The notes under the pieces: model-generated
What the model saw: the letters and a program-made list of their open reading frames with translations, nothing else
The model's database searches: none
Told to the model about the DNA's origin: nothing
Source of the DNA: Lomentospora prolificans
Taxonomy: Eukaryota; Ascomycota; Sordariomycetes; Microascales; Microascaceae
Direction: 5' to 3'
Assembly: GCA_029532625.1 (NCBI GenBank)
Contig: JARFXM010000008.1
Coordinates: 1,674,001-1,738,000, forward strand
Length of the DNA: 64,000 nt
Part shown: positions 55,901 through 64,000 of the stretch, one piece after another
Numbering within the stretch: the stretch's first letter is position 1
Layout of the letters: each line of letters opens with the position of its first letter
Made by a program: the position numbers and the translations under genes

Positions 55901-58110
55901 GGCTCCGAGATTGGTATGAGACTAGAAATCCTCTTCAAAAGTACAGCGCACCGTTCACTCCAGAGCTTCAAGATGAACTTGAAGCATTCTACCTGGGCCA
56001 GTATTGCAGATGGTTTTCTCAAGGTCTTTTTGCCCTTGCCGGCTCGCAGATCCCCATGATCAATATCCTCGACGATCATGAAATTATCGATGGCTACGGC
56101 TCATACCCACGTCGTGCCATGAGCTCTCCTGTCTTCACCGGACTGGGGGCTGTAGCGTTCAAGTACTACATGCTCTTCCAACACCAAAGTATCATGGACG
56201 AATCCGAGGCGTCGGAACCTTCATGGATCCTAGGCACGGCGCCAGGTCCATATATCAAAGAACTAAGCAGAAGCTTGCTAGTTGAGCTTGGCTCCGAGAT
56301 ATCTTTACTCGCAATCGACTGTCGAACGGAACGGACCGAACTCGACGTTATCGCAGAGGAAACGTGGGAGAAGATCATGGATCGATGCTATAAAGACGTA
56401 AGATCAGGTTCAACAAAACATTTGCTGGTCGTTCTTCCAGTCCCTATCGCATACCCGAGACTCGTCTGGCTGGAGAATATGTAAGTCTTGGACGAGCCCT
56501 CCCAACCCACTTCACCGTCTGGCATAGGACGAAAGCTAATGACTGCCGTGTACTCCATAGCTTGAGTTCGCGTCTAATGTTACCGGTCAAAGCCGTCGGC
56601 AAGGCGGGTGTGCTCAAATCGAAACTAAACCAACTGGAAAACAGCGGTGACGTCCTAGACGACCTGAATGATCACTGGACTGCAAAAACACACAAGGGTG
56701 AACGTCGAGACGTTATCGAGCAGCTTCAGGACCTGGCCGCGATCAAATCCGTGCGCGTCACGATCCTCAGGTAAGTTGCATTTATATTTCTTCTACTCAT
56801 CGCTTCGCTAATTCGTTGAATACAGCGGCGATGTCAACCTAGCGGCCGTGGGCCAGTTTTACTCGCATCCCCGATTCCAGCTTCCGAAACATAAGGATTT
56901 CCGCTATATGCCCAACATCATCGCCTCGCCGATAGTGAACAGCCCTCCCTCTAATCTAATTGTGGACATGCTCAACAAAAGAAGCAAGGTGCACCACTTC
57001 GATAAATACACTGAAGAAGATATGATTCCCATGTTCCCCAGAGGAGTTGACGGGAAACCGCGGAATAATAAGCGCTTGCTCCCACACCGCAACTGGTGTT
57101 CCATCCGAATTTGGGCGCCGGGTAATACCCCACCGCCATCAATCGCTCCCTCCACGCGCGACAGAAGCATCACGCCACCCCTCAACAATGGTGGGTTCTT
57201 CCGACGTCTCTCTAGGAGAAAGGGTGCGACGCGAAAGCCAGAGGGGCCTCATGACTCGCGGCCGCCAATCTCTGGCTCTGGCTCCGGTGGCTTATTCCGC
57301 TCGTTTTCTCGACGCAAATCCAGCGATACCGCACGGCCAGCTGTTTCTTCCGGGAAGTTAGTCCGCTCTCTCTCCGTAAACAGGGCCGACTTTAGCGCGA
57401 GGAAGCTCGTGGGCTTAGGCAGACCACAAGGCTCCTATGATGGTGATGCGTATCAGAGCTACAGAGCAGATGATAGGGCAGGAGATCATGAGCCTTACGA
57501 TCCCTACGATTCACAACCAGCACCTGACTCCGGCCCGACCTGGACAAGCAGACTCCGTGGAGGTGGCGAGCCCGAATACGAACTTGGTGACGAAGCTGCG
57601 TTCACTGCTCGACCTGTGCGCAAAGCCCCGGAACCCCCACCCCAGAGCAGTGGCAGTGCCGACGAGTTCGTACCTAAGCCATTCCACCGTACACCCACGA
57701 GCCTATCGACAAAGCAGCGAAATCGTGCGGACGATTTTGCCGTTGACCTTGAGGGCGGGCTCGATATTAGCCTCAACGTGGAGGTGAATTCGAAGGATCC
57801 CGCGGGCATAACGGTGCCATATCGGATCCTTGTACCGAGGCTGTTCTACGACGAGGACGATGAGAAGAAGCATGACGCCCTGTTGGCGTCGGAACAACCA
57901 TCGGGTTTCAAGAGGTTATTGAGTTTTAGAGGCAAGAAGCCCGCTGCCGGCATCGTTGAGCCCCAGGCGACACAGCAGCATTCGCCGCCTTATGCTCCCC
58001 CACCATTAGCGCACCCAAAAGGTCCCTATGATGAGAGATATGGCTACGATACCGTTTCCAGCGGTGATCACCATGACAGCCAGGCCGATGTGAGGATGGG
58101 CGGGCGATAA
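52919..58110 (+). CDS. Large PhoD-like phosphatase-domain protein (PhoD_2 type)
   Basis: Four exons, 52919-54968, 55061-56480, 56561-56770 and 56826-58110, give 1654 residues; introns are 92, 80 and 55 nt with GTAAGT donors. The first 680 residues are Pro/Ser/Gln-rich and disordered, with a charged coiled coil at about 275-300. From GPTRFKPPLYLQCGPLLRY (684) to about 1310 runs a PhoD-like metallophosphatase domain of the fungal PhoD_2 type. Its metal-site signature DDHE is at about 1021-1024 in INILDDHEIIDGYG; MVGGGGQIYND (946-956) precedes it. PhoD enzymes are phosphodiesterase/alkaline phosphatases using Fe and Ca; activity in this family is inferred. The rest (about 1340-1654) is basic and Ser-rich, with two similar FFRRLSRRK and LFRSFSRRK motifs and a third KRLLSFRGKK. 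There is no signal peptide or membrane span, so it is probably intracellular, unlike bacterial PhoD. Confidence 0.88.
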
Positions 58111-59024
58111 ACACAGCCATGATACTCACTGGCTTTGCCTGGTCGAAGGGTGTCTATTCTTTTTTTTTTTCCTTTTTTGAGGGTTAACTAGTTCTCGGTT
58201 CGCCGGATGGAGATGTGAGTACATGTAGGAAGCATTATACCAGGGTTAATTGCAACATTAGAACAGAGGGTCGATTTGACAGTTACATTTTGGTCGTTCT
58301 GAAAAGGGGGCGAGAGAGTGCTTCTCAGACCGTTGGGCCCCTCTCAGATACATATGAAAATCCTTATTTAGAGAAATGATGTATAATAACTCCAAGGAAT
58401 AGAACTGGTTCGGTACGAAAATTGAAAGTCGCATATGGGTACAGCAATGCCTCTTTTTTCTATCAATCTGCTCTAGGGGAAGTACTAATGAGAGATAAGA
58501 TCACCTAGTGCATGAAGGGCCATCAGAATCTCCACAACTTCATGTGTTACTCCGTCAAGTCACTTAAAACTCAGGTTTAGCCCAAACCATACACTTGTCG
58601 ACTTGGGGTAAGGCTCGTATACGTAGCACATAAGAGTTGCTATAAAACCCCCCCATTTCTGATTAGGCCGTTGGACATTCTCTTCCTTGGAGTCGTTAGC
58701 TTCAAGCCTCCAGAATGGAAGAGAGGGCGATAACATACCTAGCAGAGTCTAGGAGTCGCCGCCGAAGCTCGCCAACAGCCAGTTGTGACTGAGCGCAGCT
58801 GATTCGGCATGAAAGTTGGCGTTGGGATGAGATTCTAAAGTCCCTGCACGCCTCATTCCGCAGTGCTCGAATCTAACTATGAGAAAATCTGAATACATGC
58901 CGAGATGAGACGTCTCGAGGGAGCAGCCACGTTCACCTCGTAAAACCGGAAATCAAGGCAAGCGCTAAGTATCCCAATAAATCAAAAACCTGTCATCCGT
59001 CTTCGAATATCTCGACATCTACCT
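58111..59024. other. Convergent 3' spacer
   Basis: Between the PhoD-like and Y14 stops. A short pyrimidine tract lies near 58159-58178. No gene or RNA recognised. Confidence 0.5.
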
Positions 59025-59590
59025 TCATTGGCCCTCTGCACTTCTTGAGCCTTCCGGCGTTCGGCTTCGGCTCCTACCACCGCGTCTACCCCCACGACCT
59101 CCGCGACCGCCCTTGCCAGGTGGGGGCCGAACAAAAGCAAAGTCCACATTGATCGTTTGGTCCAAGAACTTGGTGTTGTTGGCGCCGTCGATAGCAGCCC
59201 GTGCCTCTTGCAGGGTGGCATATTCCAGGAGAGCGTAACCCTACTTGAGGCGTCAGTATTTCACGTTGGTAGATCAAAGAACTCTCGCGCCAACATTCAA
59301 CATGCTCCTTTTCCACTCAATGTCCAATTCAGGCACTCTAGGAGCGGGAAACAGACCTTGACGTAACCACTCCTCCGATCGAGATTCAGGTGTAGATTTT
59401 TAATCTCCCCGTATTCCCCAAACCGATCCTGCACAGCTTCCTCGTCCGCCTCCTCGTGGACATTGGTCACAATAAGAATCCAGCCCTCGACACTACGCAC
59501 GGCTTTCGCGCCAGTCTGAGTTTGCATGTCGTCGTCTCGAGCCCCAGGAAGTGTGGGGCCTGAATCAACGTCCATCTCTGTGTCCGACAT
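59025..59590 (-). CDS. Y14: Exon-junction complex RNA-binding protein Y14 (RBM8A)
   Basis: Y14 pairs with Mago in the exon-junction complex, deposited on spliced mRNA. Exons 59590-59357 and 59240-59025 give 149 residues. The 116-nt intron uses a GTCTGT donor, weaker than its neighbours, and splits the RRM exactly between GYVK and GYALLEY. The RRM covers about 36-115: GWILIVTNVHEEADEEAV (RNP2 region) and RSGYVKGYALLEYAT (RNP1 region). EEAVQDRFGEYGEIKNLHLNLD is nearly diagnostic of Y14. The N-terminus is acidic (MSDTEMDVDSG), and the C-terminus is an Arg/Gly and Arg/Ser tail (RGGRGGRRGGRSRSRTPEG), as in animal Y14. Its presence fits an intron-rich mould, since budding yeast lacks it. Confidence 0.95.
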
Positions 59591-60028
59591 TGTGGTGACG
59601 GAAGGTGTCCGTGGAAATTTTTATAGGAAATTGAGGAGGGAGATGGATCTTGGTCAGAAATTCTCAATAAATCGAGTGTGAATAGAGTGAATGGCGTACC
59701 CTTACCAGGCTTGGTGGGGTTGATCGACTGTTTCGCCAGCGGGCTGTGGGCGATGAAGCATGGTGAGTGTGGACTCAATTGCAATCGTGGGGTATTGTGT
59801 TATTATGTAATCCAGCAAACTGAAGACCGATCAAAAACAAGATGAACAGCAAGGAACTCGAACCCTGGAGCTGGAGACGTTTCATTTTCATCGCTGGCAG
59901 GCCGTTAAATAGAGTAAAATTATAATGATCTGTTTTCCCTGCGTCGAATAACTCTAACACAGACCTATACTACAAAAGCTACATCTTATCTGTTTTCCAT
60001 ACGGCGGGTCCTGGGTGCACTGCTCATA
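59591..60028. other. Spacer between Y14 and erd2
   Basis: About 440 bp with no supported gene. A short minus frame (59775-59960) includes a hydrophobic stretch but no start context or conservation. Confidence 0.4.
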
Positions 60029-61258
60029 CTAATTGTCCCGCCATTCATCACCGTTCCTGATGCCGCTCGGCTCACCGTTGGTGCTCGAAGGGATAGCCGG
60101 AATGTCTGAATCCTCCTCATCGTCGTCTAGAGCTTTAGCGAGATCATCTGGGTCTTGCATCTTTGCATCAGGGTCTACGACATCGAGATCTTCGTCCCGT
60201 TGACCAGTCAGCCTATCGGTCTCCAGAGTGCCATCATCAGCGGATACGGAGATCCCACGAGATCCCCATTTCGGACGGGCTGCACCACCAGCCTGCCCAC
60301 GTCGGCCGGTCGCCGGACCCGACTCTTCATCGTCGTCATTTTCCACCCGCACATTATCACCGATGATACGTCCAATAAGCCATCCCCGTCGATAGTCTTG
60401 GGCATCCACAATGCCACCATTTCGTAGCTTGACGCGTGGGCGCGTGTAGTAGCACTTGCAGAGGAACAAAGTTAGCAGGCTAGAGACACCTTAAGACGAG
60501 GGAAGAGGGGTGGCAAACCCAGAAGAAGTCGAGAAATAAGGCGGTTTGAATAACTCCAAAGATAACTGACACCGCATTAGGCGATCTGCTCGTGGGATCA
60601 ACACCGCGATAAATCCAGTTAAGGACATAAAGGAAACGATAAAGCCCCAGGGCAAGCAAGTAAAATGAGTTGATGACAGTTGGAACGGTAGTCTGTCGGA
60701 GAAGCAGGAGCTGGGGGAGAACGCAGACGGACTCGAGAATCATCGAAAAATCCCAGAACCACTGCGAGAAACTTCGGTATTTCTCAAAAATGAGCATGAC
60801 GAAAGGCGACAGGATAAACGAGCCTCCTAGGATGGCTGCTCCAATCTTCCAGGAAATTTCCCGTTCCCTAGTCCTTGGGAAGACCCATTGCATGATGGCG
60901 ATTATATAGAGCGAAGACGTTATATAGAAGATCTTGAAAAACAGGTTCCATTTTGAGGTCTCGGAGAAGATGTCGAGATAGCGAGTACAGAAAACAATCG
61001 CGTAGAGGATCTGCGTAATCATAGAGACACCTATTGAAACGGAGAGAGGAATTAGTTAGCACCGGACGCGCCGCGGTGAACGATTGAGAAAGCCATACCT
61101 TCGGCACTGCGGTTGCGGTGTATTGCGTACATGAGGATTCCTTTCGAGGAGATATGTGAGATATCTCCCGCAATGCGGAAGACCTAGGTGACCGGCCTTG
61201 TCAGCTTGAAGATGGGTATTGAAGAGGGATAACGAACGTTAAAGGCGCCCGATGACAT
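60029..61258 (-). CDS. erd2: ER-retention (KDEL/HDEL) receptor Erd2 with extended acidic tail
   Basis: Seven-span Golgi receptor that returns HDEL-tagged proteins to the ER. Four exons: 61258-61238, 61183-61099, 61030-60519 and 60454-60029, giving 347 residues; introns are 54, 68 and 64 nt, the last with a GCTAAC branch site. The first exon codes only MSSGAFN. Family hallmarks are VFRIAGDISHISSKGILM, GVSMITQILYAIVFCTRYLDIF, WDFSMILESVCVLPQLLLL and ALGLYRFLYVLNWIYRG. The membrane core ends near residue 212, the usual full length. After TRPRVKLRNGG and DYRRGWLIGRIIG comes a tail of about 110 residues rich in Asp, Glu and Gly, ending NGDEWRDN. The tail is in frame with a clean splice and should face the cytosol. 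It may be common in moulds; I cannot check. Confidence 0.92.
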
Positions 61259-62006
61259 CTTTAAAAATGGAATTGTCGCCTCTTAGGTGCTTATTTAACT
61301 TGTGTAGATAGATGCCGAGTATCTGAGAGTTCGCGAGCCGTCTCAAGACGATCGCGTGGCTCAGAACCGGAGGAAATCACGATTCCAGCTGGGTACAGGA
61401 TTGTCAGGTGGAGCTAGGCCCCGGTTGAAGAGGCTGTTTTGTATCGAAATGATAAAGGTTGGACGAGAGATCTTTGCGGCCCTCTCTTCGAAGCGTCGCA
61501 ATATGGTCACCAAGTATTGGCCATCGATTAGCGGCGATGTTATGGCACAACAACATGAAGCGCGATGAGCTTGGAAGAGCTGAAGAGGAAGTATTAGGCT
61601 ACGACGCAGGGGCCGTGGGATGAGTACATCGAAGCCAGGCCGGTCCAAATTGATGACGAATCGGGAATGTACCAGTGCGAGCCGATAAGCTGAAGCTGTA
61701 CATGTCATGCTGCCATAGTCGCTCCGTATCTATAATTGTAGGAGCCTGGGATTACGTGACGTCTCAGCTCTCTGTTAGTCAGTCAACAGACTCCGTGCTA
61801 CGTTTTGATTTGAACATTGCATCACACTGTGCGGCAAGCCATGTAGCACCCCGAGCAGCATCCGAACGCGACTTCAGGCGCGTCAAGAGCATGGTGGGGT
61901 TCGTCTTCACGACTGAGTCGACAACGAGCACACTGGCTCTGTTACTTTTCTGGCATAACATCTTTCCTTCGGCCTGCATGTATCTATAGTTGCGCACAAT
62001 CAAATA
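61259..62006. other. Divergent spacer between erd2 and the Ame1-like gene
   Basis: About 750 bp shared promoter. Open frames on both strands (for example 61361-61708 minus, 61675-61989 plus) show no conservation. Confidence 0.45.
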
Positions 62007-64000
62007 ATGGCCAGTAAGTATTGTCCTTAGCTTCGTTTCCATATTCAAGCTTCATTCATAGCTGACCGTGTGCCGTTCTTAGCGCGAGAGGATCGGATGC
62101 GACAGCGCCTTCGTGGAGCAGTGTAAGTAACAGCAGTGGGTATCGGTATCTAGGGTGAGTGCGGCGCTAACATTTTGATAGCCGTCATCAAGTCGAAGAT
62201 ATCTCCTTCGGCTTCCAAATCCCAGGAATCGAGAATGATGACGTTGAACATGAGTCTGCGGACCAACCCTCGTCACCAAACCACGCCGCCTCAAATACGA
62301 ATTCGAGCACATCCAGGGCAAACAAACTAAGCCCAAATCAACCTTCCGCAACTCGAGGCATAGAAAACGGCTCCATACAGCCAACTGAAGCGAATGCCGA
62401 TCCGCAGCAGCTAAGACCTAAGGAGAACGAGCGGGATGCTCACCATAGTAGTGAGGCCAATGATGATGTCTTGGCCTTGCTGCCACCGATCACATCAGTC
62501 CGATCTTTCCACACTAGACGCTCACAGACAACTTCGGATATTGTGGAAGAAAGCCCTGTGCATGCGCCTGGAAGTGGTCATCGACGAAGCCTTCAACCGA
62601 GTGATGTTGGTAATGCGTCAGCCAAATTACAGAGCTTCCTTGGATCGCCAAATATTAGAGAGCAGGAGACGATGATATCATCTCCTCTTGCGAGAAAATC
62701 AACCCTTAAAATCAGCGGCCACCTTCAGCCCGCCCTGCAAGCGAGTCCCCTTCGGCGCCGGTCTTCCCAACGTCACCCAACCGATGATTTCGATGAGCTG
62801 TCCTCACAAGCCCGCAGGCACTCCGTTGATGGTGAATTAGCCGAAGAGATCAACGATGGAGAGGCGGCAAAAGTTTTGCTCGGCAAACGGACAAGGGGGC
62901 TGCCTGCTCCTGGTGGCCCTCCCACTTTGGAGATGCGTATGGGGCGGGAGGGTCCATTAACGAGGAGACACCATCAGAACACGTCCCCTATCGACACCCG
63001 TCAATTAACAACTGTTGCTGAAGAGGGTCCGATCCCGAAACGGCGGAAGAAAAAACTCTCCAGCCCTGCCAAGCAAAAGCAACCGAAACCGAAGAAGCAG
63101 CTAGGACGGCAACACAACCGTCCGAGGTTGGAAATGAATGAGGATAACGAAACTTCAGCAGATGAGATGGGTGCTATAGATGATGCAGCTGTTGTCCCCG
63201 TTACTGTACAGCGTTTCGTACGACCACGGAAGTTGAATACAGGGGAAGATGCCGACCCTGATGTTCTGGCTACTGATATACCGTTCAGCAATCAAAAGGG
63301 AGTCAATGTCATAGACGTTCTCTCGCAATCTTGTGAGGAAGTAATTGGCAACTGCATCGATCAGCTCGTGAAGGCTTTACGCCATGAAGATCTCACCTCA
63401 ACCCGAAAAGAACTCCGTTCGAAGTTGGTGGCGCTCGAGGACTTCGCCGACGAGTTACGCACCAAGTTTCTCGCCCAGGTAATACGAGAAATTGCCCCTT
63501 AAATCCTGGTTCGGCAGCACTGACCGAACAGACTATCATGTTAGACAATCTGCACTCATTAAGACGGCGAGTGAGAGACGCAGAAGCGCGGCGAACCAAA
63601 CTTCGCGATAGCATCCTTGACCGTCGTCGGGAGCGGCAGGAGATTCAATTCCAGATAGATAGTGAGCGAGAAACGCATGAAGAGAACCGGAAGCTTCTAG
63701 CCGTAAGTCCCCTTTTAGCTTGCTTCTAAACTGGACGAGGGATCCTAGCTGATGGGATGGGTACTGGTCTTATAGAGCCGCATGGATATGTCCTCTAATC
63801 TCCACGCCGTCCGGCTCCATGTGGAGCAAGGCAAAAGAGAGTCTGCAAATCTTGGTACTCAACACTTGCAGAAAGCGAGCTTAACTACCCTCGAATTTTC
63901 GCTCCCTCAGATTGCGGACCGGGTATGTAGAACCGGAGATAGGGAAGGACTGATGCAGCGTGTTTCCAAGTTCAACAACTTCTTAGATCGCGCAGCAACA
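62007..64000 (+). CDS. Probable inner-kinetochore CENP-U/Ame1-like protein (partial, runs off the window)
   Basis: Six exons are visible: 62007-62013, 62083-62122, 62182-63478, 63532-63702, 63776-63922 and 63987 to the edge. The first exon is just 7 nt. Spliced, the protein begins MATREDRMRQRLRGAVRHQ. A long Ser/Pro/Arg-rich disordered part follows, with basic patches KRRKKK and KPKKQ that resemble AT-hook-like DNA contacts. The conserved block VPVTVQRFVRP, then NQKGVNVIDVLSQSCEEVI, leads into a long coiled coil (ARRTKLRDSILDRRRERQEIQF). This order matches my memory of the mould AT-hook proteins assigned to the Ame1/Mis17/CENP-U family, a COMA subunit linking centromeric nucleosomes to microtubule binders. 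The stop is outside the window. Frame and splice signals are strong; the family name is less certain. Confidence 0.6.

Noticed and set aside
59840..59880. GGTTCGAGTTC-like sequence on the minus strand resembling a tRNA B box
   Set aside because: No A box at the right distance and no cloverleaf pairing could be drawn.
1..64000. Possible CRISPR array, prophage, secondary-metabolite cluster or intact transposon
   Set aside because: No spaced direct repeats, no PKS/NRPS/terpene genes, and no transposase or reverse-transcriptase motif in any frame read.

Overview
The window is nuclear DNA of a filamentous ascomycete (Pezizomycotina). Genes are broken by short introns of about 53-126 nt, with GTAAGT-like donors, CTAAC-like branch sites and AG acceptors. 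Intergenic gaps run from 0.4 to 3.4 kb. The gene set (AA9 polysaccharide monooxygenase, Atg28-like protein, full CSN7, Y14, KDEL receptor, kexin) fits a mould rather than a yeast. A sordariomycete-like genome is my tentative reading; the sequence alone does not settle the class.

Layout, left to right. 1-3.3 kb: no supported gene. 3.3-8.1 kb: COP9 signalosome subunit 7 (+), a Rax1-type RGS/membrane protein (-) and a small hypothetical membrane protein (-). 9.1-16.7 kb: ribosomal protein eL31 (+), a UBE2C/Ubc11-type E2 (-), the checkpoint kinase Chk1 (+) and a SprT-like metalloprotease with a 16-histidine run (-). 16.7-20.1 kb: a gene-free 3.4 kb stretch rich in CCAGC/GCTGG motifs. 20.1-25.8 kb: a NADAR-domain protein (+), a secreted AA9 LPMO (-) and a divergent pyruvate kinase (-). 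26.7-33.2 kb: mitofissin Atg44 (+), an Atg28-like coiled-coil protein (-) and a DCAF7/WDR68 WD40 protein (+). 34.3-46 kb: Spt5, an Mdm38/LETM1 protein, mitochondrial adenylate kinase and sorting nexin Snx4, all on +. 46.8-49.5 kb: kexin (-). 49.5-52.9 kb: another long gene-free stretch. 52.9-62 kb: a 1654-residue PhoD-like protein (+), exon-junction protein Y14 (-) and KDEL receptor Erd2 with a long acidic tail (-). 62 kb to the end: a probable inner-kinetochore CENP-U/Ame1-like gene (+), cut by the window edge.

Most genes are housekeeping and do not form an operon-like system or a biosynthetic cluster. Loose functional groupings exist: cell cycle and genome integrity (E2, Chk1, SprT, kinetochore protein), autophagy and mitochondria (Atg44, Atg28-like, Snx4, LETM1, adenylate kinase) and the secretory pathway (kexin, Erd2). 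The signal not explained by genes is a family of perfect palindromes centred on GCCAGCTGGC, with many half sites. It is found between genes and not in the reconstructed exons. All exon boundaries were reconstructed by eye from splice signals, reading frame and family conservation.
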